Below, one piece after another: positions 14,430 to 22,523 of a stretch of DNA of 30,198 bases. Origin of the DNA: JAABSX01 sp964480455 (lineage in GTDB: Bacteria; Bacteroidota; Bacteroidia; Cytophagales; Microscillaceae); contig CAYZQI010000045.1 in the NCBI GenBank assembly GCA_964480455.1, positions 1 to 30,198 of the forward strand. Reading direction: 5' to 3'. Within the stretch, counting starts at the first letter, position 1. Every line of letters starts with the position of its first letter. The position numbers and the translations under genes were made by a program. The notes below the pieces were generated by a model. That model did no database searches and was not told where the DNA came from. It was given only the letters and a program-made list of their open reading frames with translations.

Positions 14430-15623
14430 ATGCACAATCAGAAAGATAAATTATTTCATCACGCCTCAATACAAAAAAGGCTTACTACCTTGCTTTTTGT
14501 GTTATTTTTGTTGGGTGTTGAAGGTATCTTTGCACAAAGCCAATTTGCAAAAGCACACTTTGAGAAAGGAGAAATAGAGCTTCACTTGGGCGATTTTGAA
14601 CAAGCAGTAAAACATTACACAAAAGCAATTCAAGCTCACAGCACCTACGCAAAGGCCTACTACTCACAAGGAAAGGCATATATTTACCTTGAGGAATATG
14701 ATAAGGCACTAAAAGATTTTGAAAAACTCTACCAGTTAGATGCCAAGAGAATAGATGCACTATTCTACCAAGGGGCGGTTTTGTACCTCAAAAAAAACTA
14801 TGAAGCAGCTCTTCCCTTACTAAACCAAGCCCTCCAACAAGACCCTTTTTATGCGATGGCTTACAACTACCGCGCAGAGTGCTACAGAGAGTTGGGTTTA
14901 AACTCACAGGCTATCTTAGATTATACTCAAGCCATTCGGCTTGATTCGCTCGTGCCATTGCTCTATGTAGGGCGAGGAAAGTGCCACCTTGCCAACCAAA
15001 ACTATGCAGAAGCATCACAAGATTTTTCAGTAGCTATAAGGCTCTCCCCTAAGCAATACCTATACTACCGCTACCGCGCGGAGGCTCGATTTTTGGCAGG
15101 TGAATATGCCTCAGCCTCCAAAGACATAGATTTTTTGACTAACTACGACCACGAAAATATCCAACTAGACGACTATGCTCTCAATGCTTTCTGCAAAGCT
15201 GCCAGCAAAGACTATAAGGGGGCTATTCAGGCAATTTCTCACTTAATAGCGCAAGACCCCACAAATGCTACACTGCTGGCTGAAAGAGCAGGTTATTTTT
15301 TGAGTCAGGGTAAGCTCCGTGAAGCAAGCCAAGATTTACAAAGAGCAATTGCCAAAACTCCCGAAAATACCGCATTACACGCACAGCAAGGTAAAGTATT
15401 GGTAGCACTTCAGCAATATAGCCAAGCACAGCCACATCTGAGAGCAGCCCTAGAAGAATATCCCGAAGATGCCGAACTATGGTATGTACTAGGGCTGAGC
15501 TACTACCAAGAAGGAAATAAGAAAACTGCCAAACCACTATTTATCAAAGCAGCACAACTGGAATATCCCTCCGACAAAATGCCCAAAAAAATCTACAAGC
15601 TCGCCAAAAAAGGGTACAAATAA
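14430..15623 (+). CDS. secreted TPR-repeat protein
   Basis: A 397-residue protein. The N-terminus has a basic stretch and a hydrophobic core (about 19-34) ending GIFAQ, a likely signal peptide with cleavage near 36. The rest is almost all tetratricopeptide repeats, about ten, for example AKAHFEKGEIELHLGDFEQA, AKAYYSQGKAYIYLEEYDKA and MAYNYRAECYRELGLNSQA. The repeats build a superhelix for binding proteins, so it is probably a periplasmic scaffold or assembly factor. The C-terminus is basic (KKIYKLAKKGYK). It has no operon partner: the next gene, a KdnB-like dehydrogenase, has its own promoter. Confidence 0.88.
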   Translation: MHNQKDKLFHHASIQKRLTTLLFVLFLLGVEGIFAQSQFAKAHFEKGEIELHLGDFEQAVKHYTKAIQAHSTYAKAYYSQGKAYIYLEEYDKALKDFEKLYQLDAKRIDALFYQGAVLYLKKNYEAALPLLNQALQQDPFYAMAYNYRAECYRELGLNSQAILDYTQAIRLDSLVPLLYVGRGKCHLANQNYAEASQDFSVAIRLSPKQYLYYRYRAEARFLAGEYASASKDIDFLTNYDHENIQLDDYALNAFCKAASKDYKGAIQAISHLIAQDPTNATLLAERAGYFLSQGKLREASQDLQRAIAKTPENTALHAQQGKVLVALQQYSQAQPHLRAALEEYPEDAELWYVLGLSYYQEGNKKTAKPLFIKAAQLEYPSDKMPKKIYKLAKKGYK

Positions 15624-15681
15624 TGGGTAAGTAAACAAGAAAATGGCTAAGATGAAAGATGAAGAAATATAGCAAACAGCA

Positions 15682-15711
15682 TTTGGATAGCATTTGAAAT
15701 CGCTATCTTTG
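15682..15711 (+). promoter_or_regulatory. promoter of the KdnB-like gene
   Basis: TTTG (15682-15685), 18 nt, then TATCTTTG (15704-15711). Both boxes match the Bacteroidota consensus exactly, 38 bp before the ATG at 15750. Confidence 0.7.
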
Positions 15712-15749
15712 TGGCCTGTATCGGTTCTTTTTAATTCAAAAGTAAAATA

Positions 15750-16832
15750 ATGATGTTCAAAAATTTTAGAAGTGTAGAAAAATGTGCCTACGGAAAGGGC
15801 AGTTTTGATAAACTAGGCGAAATAATTGCGCCTAAGCGTAGCCCCCAAGCCCCCAATATGGTCTTTTTAGTAGATGATTATTTCAAAGGAAAAGAGCTAG
15901 AAAATCGTATCCCACTTGAAGCAGGTGATATGATTGAGTTCATCTATGCTGGTGGAGAAGAACCCAAAACCTCACAAATAGATGCTCTTCGCGACAAAAT
16001 ACAAGTGCAACTTGGCACGCCCGCAGGGGTTGTAGGTATAGGAGGTGGAAGCCTGCTCGACATTGCCAAAGCTACGAGTCTTATGCTTACCAATGAGGGT
16101 AGCTCAACTCAATACCAAGGACTTAATCTTATCAAAAAACCAGGAGTTTACCACGTAGGCGTGCCTACCATCTCCGGCACGGGGGCAGAAGTATCTATGA
16201 CCGCCGTGCTCACAGGCCCTGAAAAAAAACTCGGACTGAAATGTGAATGGACTGTCTTTGACCAAATTGTGCTTGACCCACTACTGACAGCAAGTGTTCC
16301 TCGCAACCATTGGTTCTATACGGGAATGGACTGCTACATTCATTGTGTAGAATCTATGACAGGACATCTCAAAAACACATTCAGCGAAGCCTATGGCTAT
16401 AAAGCCTTAGACCTTTGCAAAGAGATATTTTTGGGTGAAAACAGTGGTCGAACCCTCGAGAACGATGAAAAACTCATGGTGGCATCTTATATGGGTGGGC
16501 TAAGCCTCACTTACTCTGAGGTAGGCATCTGCCACGCACTCTCTTATGGCCTATCTTATGTATTTGGTACGCGCCACGGCATTGCTAACTGTATCTGTTT
16601 CAATCAATTAGAAGATTATTATCCTGAAGGTGTGGCAGAATTTAAGGAAATGGTGGCAAAGCATCAAATTGATATACCTACTAATCTCTCAGATGATTGG
16701 ACAGATGCTGAAATAGAAAAAATGATTGATACTACCCTAAATCTAAGCCATATGTGGAATCACGCTCTGGGCAGTGATTGGCAGAATATTATCACACGTC
16801 AGAAGGTCAGAGAATTGTATATGAGAATGTAA
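15750..16832 (+). CDS. iron-containing alcohol dehydrogenase, KdnB-like
   Basis: A 360-residue member of the group III iron alcohol dehydrogenases. The cofactor motif GGGSLLDIAKA starts at 98; the metal ligands are Asp194 and His198 (GMDCYIHCVES), His262 (ICHALSYG) and His276 (GTRHGIAN). The closest match I recall is KdnB, the 3-deoxy-D-manno-octulosonate 8-oxidase of Shewanella, which works with the aminotransferase KdnA to make 8-amino-Kdo for lipopolysaccharide. The VGVPTISGTGAEVSMTAVLTGP stretch (137-158) and the overall length suit KdnB. No kdnA or kdsB is in the window, so another alcohol or sugar-acid substrate stays possible. An ATG one codon downstream could also be the start. Confidence 0.75.
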   Translation: MMFKNFRSVEKCAYGKGSFDKLGEIIAPKRSPQAPNMVFLVDDYFKGKELENRIPLEAGDMIEFIYAGGEEPKTSQIDALRDKIQVQLGTPAGVVGIGGGSLLDIAKATSLMLTNEGSSTQYQGLNLIKKPGVYHVGVPTISGTGAEVSMTAVLTGPEKKLGLKCEWTVFDQIVLDPLLTASVPRNHWFYTGMDCYIHCVESMTGHLKNTFSEAYGYKALDLCKEIFLGENSGRTLENDEKLMVASYMGGLSLTYSEVGICHALSYGLSYVFGTRHGIANCICFNQLEDYYPEGVAEFKEMVAKHQIDIPTNLSDDWTDAEIEKMIDTTLNLSHMWNHALGSDWQNIITRQKVRELYMRM

Positions 16833-16871
16833 ATAAGCCATTGCTTTGATACTTTTCATATAAAATCTGAT

Positions 16872-16902
16872 AAAAAAAGCCTCCACAAACAAGCTGGAGG
16901 CT
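16872..16902 (-). terminator. intrinsic terminator of the peroxiredoxin-like gene
   Basis: An 8-bp perfect stem, AGCCTCCA (16878-16885) with TGGAGGCT (16895-16902), 9-nt loop. A plus-strand A run at 16872-16878 gives a T tract when read leftward. Confidence 0.75.
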
Positions 16903-16938
16903 ATGCCTAAAAGATAAAAATAGTTTCAGGTAGTCTTT

Positions 16939-17508
16939 CTAATTCAAGGTGGTTTTTGTGCCAGAAGAAGCAAAGACTTGTATGTCTTTGATGTTCATTC
17001 TATCAGTGAGGCTTACTGAGTAATGCAAATGGCGAACAATTCCTTGCTCATCTAAAAGAAACTCGGCGGGAATCGTATTCATAGACTCTCCCCCTGCCAT
17101 CATATGGACAGGCAAACCTTTTAGTTTTGCTTTGATGGTGGTCTGCAAAAAAGAAGTCAAATGGCTCATACGCGACTTGGCGGCTGATTCTTCTAGCCCA
17201 TAAGTATTGTACCAAGTCTTTTCGGGGTCAGAGATGATAGGAATGGGCAAAATATCTTTGTGAAAGGTACTGCGCTCAATGACTACACTAGGCGACTCAA
17301 AGAAGAAAATCATTTCAAGGTTATTTTGCTTAAAATTTTCATAATGTTTAGAAAGAGTATGTACTCTTAGGTTGCAAAAAGGACAGCCCGCATGACGAAA
17401 AAAAGCAATTAAGACTTTTTTGCCTTTGTAGCTACTTAGGTCTATCTCGCCTCCAAATACGCTAGGAAGTTGAAAAACTGGTGCAGATACGTTCAAATCT
17501 AGTTTCAT
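16939..17508 (-). CDS. peroxiredoxin-like AhpC/TSA family protein
   Basis: A thioredoxin-fold protein of 189 residues from the ATG at 17508. The opening SAPVFQLPSVFGGEIDLSSYKGKKVLIAFFR is typical of AhpC/TSA proteins. The active-site loop is HAGCPFC: a CxxC pair rather than the single peroxidatic Cys in PxxxT/SxxC of true peroxiredoxins, so it belongs to the PRX-like2 or resistant side branch, and peroxide reduction is not certain. A frame extension to 17616 is open but Ser/Tyr-rich, unlike the family, and contains a TATTTTTA box (17564-17571) that may be its -7 element; ATG 17514 is an equal alternative start. It diverges from the ExbD gene. Confidence 0.8.
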   Translation of the reverse strand: MKLDLNVSAPVFQLPSVFGGEIDLSSYKGKKVLIAFFRHAGCPFCNLRVHTLSKHYENFKQNNLEMIFFFESPSVVIERSTFHKDILPIPIISDPEKTWYNTYGLEESAAKSRMSHLTSFLQTTIKAKLKGLPVHMMAGGESMNTIPAEFLLDEQGIVRHLHYSVSLTDRMNIKDIQVFASSGTKTTLN

Positions 17509-17756
17509 AATCATTATATTGCTTCGGGGTGGTATTGTTGTACTACTATTGATTGATTTACTATAAAAATACGAAAAAGATAGTGTAATGGATTTTTTTA
17601 TTGTTGCTATGTACAACTTTTTGTTGATTTACTTGTCATTGGTTTACACAAATTTAGCCTTAGAGTAGCTCAAGTAGTTTGCCTTAGTATCTTGACTTGA
17701 AGATAATAAATCCAAAAAAAACTCGCTTTTGTGGTATTTATTTATCAATTTTCGTA

Positions 17757-17764
17757 TATCTTTG
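17757..17764 (+). promoter_or_regulatory. -7 element of the ExbD-TonB-like unit
   Basis: TATCTTTG, an exact TAnnTTTG match, 43 bp before the ExbD ATG. A TTTG at 17728-17731 lies 25 nt upstream, slightly beyond normal spacing. Confidence 0.45.
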
Positions 17765-17806
17765 TTTAGTAATCAAAAGAGTAACCTAGCCAAAAAATGA
17801 TTCAAT

Positions 17807-18217
17807 ATGGACATAAAAACCAATCAAAAAATAGACCCAACCTTCAGTTTAGCTTCTATGACTGATATTATCTTTCAGTTGCTGATATTTTTTATGCTTA
17901 CCTCTTCTTTTGTAACACCCGCAGCACTACCCGTTAATCTACCCTCAAGCGTAGAAGCCCCGACAGTTACCCCTAAACTACAAGTAACCATTACGAGTAA
18001 CTTACAGTATTTTGTCAATGAAGTGCTAGTAGATGCCATCAATATAGAAGAAGAAATAAAGGCAGCCATTTTGCGCGTACCCAGCAATCAAGATATGATT
18101 TTGGTACTTAATGTAGATAAAGATGTAGCAGTAGAGCATGTGGTAAAAGTAGCCTCACTTGGCAACAGGCTAGGTGCAAAAGTGTCTATCGCCACAAAAG
18201 TAGAATCCATGGAGTAA
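17807..18217 (+). CDS. ExbD/TolR-family biopolymer transport protein
   Basis: A 136-residue protein: a short cytoplasmic start, one membrane helix (about 18-38) and a periplasmic domain. Asp20, at the start of the helix in SMTDIIFQLLIFFMLTSSFV, lines up with the proton-path aspartate of ExbD and TolR. With an ExbB-type pentamer it would use the proton gradient to drive a TonB-like transducer. The next gene, 75 bp on, encodes just such a transducer, but no exbB is in the window, so the motor must borrow its ExbB from elsewhere or use a copy outside. It has its own -7 element. Confidence 0.9.
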   Translation: MDIKTNQKIDPTFSLASMTDIIFQLLIFFMLTSSFVTPAALPVNLPSSVEAPTVTPKLQVTITSNLQYFVNEVLVDAINIEEEIKAAILRVPSNQDMILVLNVDKDVAVEHVVKVASLGNRLGAKVSIATKVESME

Positions 18218-18292
18218 AAATATACTCACTCCAAGCTCGGATACCATCAACTGCGCAAAGACAGCCCACAGAACCGATTAAAAAAAGAAAAA

Positions 18293-19096
18293 ATGGCTTT
18301 AACACTCAAAAAACAAGAAATACAAGACCGCCGCCGTCAAACGCTTGCTATGCTTATTACCTTTCTGATAGGTATAAGCACGATTGCCTTGCTGTATATT
18401 ATGAAAGTTAATTTTTTTGATTATCCTCCACCTGATTTTGAGTATGGCATGCAGGTGAGCTATGGCACAGACGAGGTAGGCAGTGGAGATGATGCTGTGC
18501 CTATCCAAGATTTTATCAACAATGACAATACCGAAAATACCCAAAACCAAAACCAAGACAGAAGTACTGACAATGTAGAAACCACAGAAGAATCACCGCT
18601 TTCTGAAACACGTGTGGATACAAAACCCAGCAACACCAATACAGACAACCCCAAGCCTAATACCCAAGAAAAGCAATCGCCACCTAAAAAAGTAACCAAT
18701 CGCAATGAAAAAGATGCAAAAGAAGGACAAGGAGACGACAAAGATAAAACTGGTAATAAAGGCAAAGAAACAGGCATCAACCAACAAGGACTCTACACAG
18801 GTGCTGGGGGTAGTGGAGGTTCTTCACTAAGTCTATCGGGCTGGAAATGGGAGGCTGAACCTAAGGTAGAAGACAACTCTAACACCGAAGGCACTATCAT
18901 CTTTGATGTATTGGTAGATGAAGAAGGGTATTTTATGTCAGTCAAACCACGCTATCCTGGCACTACAGTGGTAGATAAAAGCATTGTTGAAAAATACCGA
19001 CAAGCAGTATTGAAAGCCTACCTTATTCCTGATGGCTCTAGCCGAACCGCAAGTACCTCAAGAGGCATCGTAACTTATGTCTTGAAATCAAGATAG
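18293..19096 (+). CDS. TonB-like energy transducer
   Basis: A 267-residue protein with TonB layout: a basic cytoplasmic start, one membrane helix (about 17-40), a long polar linker (about 60-165) rich in Asn, Thr, Gln, Pro and Lys, a Gly/Ser hinge (GAGGSGGSSLSLSG, about 170-183) and a compact C-terminal domain (about 198-267) in which DEEGYFMSVKPRYPGTT resembles the TonB-C strand. The linker is Asn/Gln/Lys-rich instead of the Pro-Glu/Pro-Lys repeats of enteric TonB. It probably links the ExbD motor encoded just upstream to outer-membrane receptors. Bacteroidota often carry several such transducers; the cognate receptor is unknown. Confidence 0.8.
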   Translation: MALTLKKQEIQDRRRQTLAMLITFLIGISTIALLYIMKVNFFDYPPPDFEYGMQVSYGTDEVGSGDDAVPIQDFINNDNTENTQNQNQDRSTDNVETTEESPLSETRVDTKPSNTNTDNPKPNTQEKQSPPKKVTNRNEKDAKEGQGDDKDKTGNKGKETGINQQGLYTGAGGSGGSSLSLSGWKWEAEPKVEDNSNTEGTIIFDVLVDEEGYFMSVKPRYPGTTVVDKSIVEKYRQAVLKAYLIPDGSSRTASTSRGIVTYVLKSR

Positions 19097-19199
19097 GATA
19101 AGCGTGAAAAACAACTAAAAATGTAGATTCTAACGTGAATGTACTCAAAAATCTCAAAATTTCTAGGTAAATTTGCTTAAACCAAATAGTTTAGAAAAC

Positions 19200-20126
19200 A
19201 TGCGTACTTATGTGAGTTTTGATTGGGCTATTAAAAAATTACTTCGTGATAAGGCTAATTTTGATGTGCTAGAAGGTTTTCTGAGTGAGTTATTGCAGTT
19301 TCAAGTTAAGATTCAAGAAATCTTAGAAAGTGAAGCCAATAAAATGACTGTGATGGACAAATATGACCGTGTGGATATTTTAGTAAAATCTGAAAAAGAC
19401 GAACTCATGCTTATAGAAGTTCAATACGACTCAGAGCAAGACTATTTTCACCGTATGTTGTATGGCATTTCTAAATTAATCACGCAATACATTCAAGAAG
19501 GAGAGCCTTATGGCAAAATCAAGAAAGCCTACTCTATCAACATTCTGTACTTCAATTTGGGGCAAGGCACTGATTATCTCTACGAGTACAGAGGTGAGTT
19601 CTTTGGCGTAAACCAAAATGATGTGTTGCAGCCTTCTAGTTTTCAGAAAAGCAAATTTGAAATACAAAAAGTATCTGATATTTTTCCTAAATACTACATC
19701 ATCAAAGCGGATAACTTCAAGAAGGAAAAAATAGAGAAATCATTTGAAGAATGGATTTATTTTTTGCAAAAAAGCGAAATTCCAGATAACTTTTCTGCTC
19801 AAGGCATTGGTGCAGCGAGAACAAAGCTACGCTATGAACAAATGCCCGATATAGAGAAACAAGCATACCAACGCTTCATAGAAAACAGAAGAATTGAAAT
19901 GGGTGTTACCGAAACTGCAAGGGAAGAAGGAATTAAGGAAGGTATCAAAGAAGGCATCAAAAAAGGCATCAAAGAGGGTATTGAAAAAGGCATTAAAGAG
20001 GGCATTGAAAAAGGTATCAAAGAAGGAAAGTTAGCAACTGCAAAAAACCTTAAAAATCTGGGTACACCCGTCAATGTTATTGTGCAGGCTACTGGATTGA
20101 GTGAGGAAGAAATAGAAGGGATTTGA
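19200..20126 (+). CDS. Rpn/PD-(D/E)XK nuclease family transposase-like protein
   Basis: A 308-residue protein from the ATG at 19200. The start MRTYVSFDWAIKKLLRDKAN is characteristic of the PD-(D/E)XK family transposase/Rpn group. The nuclease core is visible as DRVDILVKSEKDELMLIEVQYDSEQDYFHRMLYG: the Asp of RVDI, the Glu and Gln of IEVQ, then RMLYGISKL. Rpn proteins in Enterobacteria are DNA endonucleases that promote RecA-independent recombination; members in Bacteroidota are many and mostly unstudied. The C-terminal part has 8 units of [E/K]GI[K/E] (19926-20021), then a short helical end (TGLSEEEIEGI). The TTG at 19173 in the same frame is a weaker start. It is not flanked by transposon ends. 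Confidence 0.85.
   Translation: MRTYVSFDWAIKKLLRDKANFDVLEGFLSELLQFQVKIQEILESEANKMTVMDKYDRVDILVKSEKDELMLIEVQYDSEQDYFHRMLYGISKLITQYIQEGEPYGKIKKAYSINILYFNLGQGTDYLYEYRGEFFGVNQNDVLQPSSFQKSKFEIQKVSDIFPKYYIIKADNFKKEKIEKSFEEWIYFLQKSEIPDNFSAQGIGAARTKLRYEQMPDIEKQAYQRFIENRRIEMGVTETAREEGIKEGIKEGIKKGIKEGIEKGIKEGIEKGIKEGKLATAKNLKNLGTPVNVIVQATGLSEEEIEGI
19926..20030 (+). repeat. 12-nt tandem repeat encoding EGIK units
   Basis: Eight in-frame 12-nt units (19926-20021) plus a partial ninth, coding [E/K]-G-I-[K/E]. The units differ mainly by third-base changes and single A/G exchanges. They form an amphipathic charged segment at the C-terminus of the Rpn-like protein, and the array could change length by slippage. 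Confidence 0.85.
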
Positions 20127-20175
20127 GGTTGTTGTCTAATCACCAATACTTCTTTTGTTTTCTGAAGTAAATTAT

Positions 20176-21258
20176 CTATTGATTAGCTTTTGGAAAATAC
20201 TGCTGGGCAATTCTGTTCTCAGGCTGAGTATCAGTAAGATAAAGCCAAAGCAAGAAAAACCACTCCAGAGGTTTCATAACGAGATAGAGCAGATTAGCCA
20301 CCCAAGGCAGTCTGCTCCATTTATCTACAGGAATTTTGAGCGAATCATAAAATTTTCTTAGATGATGGTGTGTCTTAGGTACAAATTCTTCTAGCCACTG
20401 CTCAAAAGCATTGGCAATGAGGAGTTGCCGATTGACAGTAATGGGATAACCCCAACGCAAGCCCTTGCGAAGCGGCTTTACAAGGCTTGGATTGCCGTGT
20501 GCTGCAATTGTACACAAGTAATGCCCTGAGGGGGGAGGACAAAAACTAGGGTCAGAAAAATTAAACCCACAACTTTCTACAAACACGCGTACAGCCGCAT
20601 CGGGTCTTTGCCCTAGCAACACAAGCAAAGCCTGCTGAATGGCAAAAAAAGGCATCAATAAAATGAAATAGAGTAGTGACTTTCGCCCAAGGCTTGCCTT
20701 TGATAAAAATACCAAAAGCCATTTCTTTTCTTGAAAATCATCAAGATTGAGATTGCGTCTAAAAAAAAGATGCCCTAAGTATAGCTCTCTCGTCAATAAA
20801 ACTACATTTATCAAGGGAGCCACCAATGCAAAGCCATACAAAGGAAAAATAAGCCCAAGTACTATCCAAGTACCAAAATGCAACAGAAAAGCAAGGTTAA
20901 GTAAAATGCCTTGCAAGATACCCAGCGGAATGAGGGCATCTACCAAGGGTGCGTGCTTACCCTTAAAGAGCCTTGATGCCCAGTAGCTATTCACACTTAG
21001 CACCGCCAAAAAAATCAAAGTAAGCAGATGGTCTTTTGAGAAAGGAAATTCTCTGTCAAACTCTTTTTGTAGTATAAACCCAAAAGCAGGGGCTACAACT
21101 GTAAACAACACCTCTGCTGCAAATAGCCATCTATTTTGGTATGCTTTGGATAAGTACTGCGGAGGGTGTACAATATCAAGCATGAATTTGAAGACCACAA
21201 AGCCTACAAAAATTATGAAGGGAAGCGTCAATAAAAACCAAATACCGTTTTGTATCAT
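20176..21258 (-). CDS. membrane protein, DUF6688-like
   Basis: A 360-residue protein. About six hydrophobic segments fill the first half (roughly 5-27, 44-62, 75-92, 107-130, 133-155, 188-212). After that comes a soluble Cys-containing region (VESCGFNFSDPSFCPPPSGHYL, CTIAAHGNPSLVKPLRKGLR), and a hydrophobic stretch (LYLVMKPLEWFFLLWLYLTD) lies near the C-terminus. The PSGHYLCTIAAHGNPSLVKP segment is what I remember from DUF6688 proteins, whose function is unknown. The three nearby Cys and two His could bind a metal, but that is only a guess. It converges on the Rpn-like gene and follows the hydroxyacid dehydrogenase by 144 bp. Confidence 0.7.
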   Translation of the reverse strand: MIQNGIWFLLTLPFIIFVGFVVFKFMLDIVHPPQYLSKAYQNRWLFAAEVLFTVVAPAFGFILQKEFDREFPFSKDHLLTLIFLAVLSVNSYWASRLFKGKHAPLVDALIPLGILQGILLNLAFLLHFGTWIVLGLIFPLYGFALVAPLINVVLLTRELYLGHLFFRRNLNLDDFQEKKWLLVFLSKASLGRKSLLYFILLMPFFAIQQALLVLLGQRPDAAVRVFVESCGFNFSDPSFCPPPSGHYLCTIAAHGNPSLVKPLRKGLRWGYPITVNRQLLIANAFEQWLEEFVPKTHHHLRKFYDSLKIPVDKWSRLPWVANLLYLVMKPLEWFFLLWLYLTDTQPENRIAQQYFPKANQ

Positions 21259-21402
21259 TGCTTTTTTGGAAATATAAAATTATTTGTGCTTATACACCGT
21301 AGTTCACTAATATAGTACTACCTCAAGCCTGTTTTATTACAACTGCAACAAGACACAATTAAAAAAGCCTTTTTGTTACTTATTTTCTGATTAAAAAGCA
21401 AA

Positions 21403-22347
21403 TTATTTTTGTAGCACTTGATGTATCTTTTGAACCAGCACTTCATTAATCCTAATATACGATTCTTTGGTCCAGCCTGCCACGTGGGGCGTAAGAATTA
21501 CTTGTGGGTATGCTGCCAAATACTCAAAATCAGCTTTTTGGGAAGTAGTAAGGGTAGCTAATTTTTCATTTTCTAGTACATCAAGCCCTGCCCCTAGTAC
21601 TGTGCCTTGCTGAAGTGCTTGGCAGAGGTCGCTGAGATGCACAAGTTCGCCTCTTGCCGTATTGATGAGTAGGATAGGCTTCTTAAATTTAGCCAAATAA
21701 TCCCTATTCACCAATCCCTTGGTTTCGGGTGTGAGCGGAATGTGGTAGCTTACAATATCACTTTTTTCAAATATTTCTTCTAAACTTGCTTCTTTGAGTG
21801 GGGGTTGGTTGTTGCTGAAGCCTGTTTTGTATTTATCATAAATCAATACCTTGCAGCCAAAGCATTGCAAGCGATTTACTACTTCTCTACCTACATTGCC
21901 GTAGCCTATCACTGCCACTGTTTTGTGCTTTAGTTCTGTTCCTCTATTGTCTTCTCTGTTCCATGTAAGTTGTTTTACTTCTTGGTGCGCTTTGTTGATT
22001 TTGTGCATAATGCCAAGTATCAGTCCAAGGGTATGTTCTGCTACGGCATCACGGTTGCCTTCGGGGGCATTGAATACCTCAATATTTTTGCTGAGGGCAT
22101 ATTCTACATCAATAATATCTAAACCCGAACCTGCACGTGCAATGAACTGTAGCTGAGCGGCTTGGTCTATGAGTGTCTTATCAAAGGTTAATTTGCTTCT
22201 CACAATAACACCTTCATAGTTGGCTATAATGTCAAGTGTTTCTTTGCGAGTAATTTTAGGACGGTAATCCACTTGCACGCCTATTTCATTGAGGAGTGGT
22301 TCAATGGAAGGGTGCATTTCGTCTATAATGAGTACAGAACTAGGCAT
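21403..22347 (-). CDS. D-2-hydroxyacid dehydrogenase, phosphoglycerate dehydrogenase-like
   Basis: A 314-residue NAD-dependent dehydrogenase of the D-isomer-specific 2-hydroxyacid family. The dinucleotide motif GYGNVG is at 148-153 and the catalytic set is present: Arg232 in NTARGE, Glu261 after DVLEN, and His288 in TPHVAGWT. IARAGSGLDIIDVEYA and NAPEGNRDAVAEHTLGL are closest to 3-phosphoglycerate dehydrogenase (SerA), the first step of serine synthesis. There is no ACT or regulatory domain, as in the short SerA forms common in this phylum. Neither serC nor serB is nearby, so glyoxylate/hydroxypyruvate reductase activity is an alternative. A TAGTTTTG box at 22461-22468 on the minus strand may be its -7 element. 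Confidence 0.85.
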   Translation of the reverse strand: MPSSVLIIDEMHPSIEPLLNEIGVQVDYRPKITRKETLDIIANYEGVIVRSKLTFDKTLIDQAAQLQFIARAGSGLDIIDVEYALSKNIEVFNAPEGNRDAVAEHTLGLILGIMHKINKAHQEVKQLTWNREDNRGTELKHKTVAVIGYGNVGREVVNRLQCFGCKVLIYDKYKTGFSNNQPPLKEASLEEIFEKSDIVSYHIPLTPETKGLVNRDYLAKFKKPILLINTARGELVHLSDLCQALQQGTVLGAGLDVLENEKLATLTTSQKADFEYLAAYPQVILTPHVAGWTKESYIRINEVLVQKIHQVLQK

Positions 22348-22523
22348 ATAATGTATCTGAAATTTTAAGGTAATGGCTCAACATATTGCTACAATCAATC
22401 TTTAAACATGAATAGTTCGTGAAAAGATGTGTAAACGTTGCTTTACTTTTATAAATTTAACAAAACTATAAATTGTTTTGTGTGCCTATTTTTGAGAAGG
22501 TCAAGCAAGCATATTTTTTTCAA

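Noticed and set aside
18460..18780. 106-codon minus-strand ORF opposite the TonB-like gene
   Set aside because: A Ser/Leu/Val shadow of the polar linker of the TonB-like protein.
19832..20146. 104-codon minus-strand ORF with Pro-Ser-Leu-Met repeats
   Set aside because: It is the antisense shadow of the EGIK repeat array in the Rpn-like gene.
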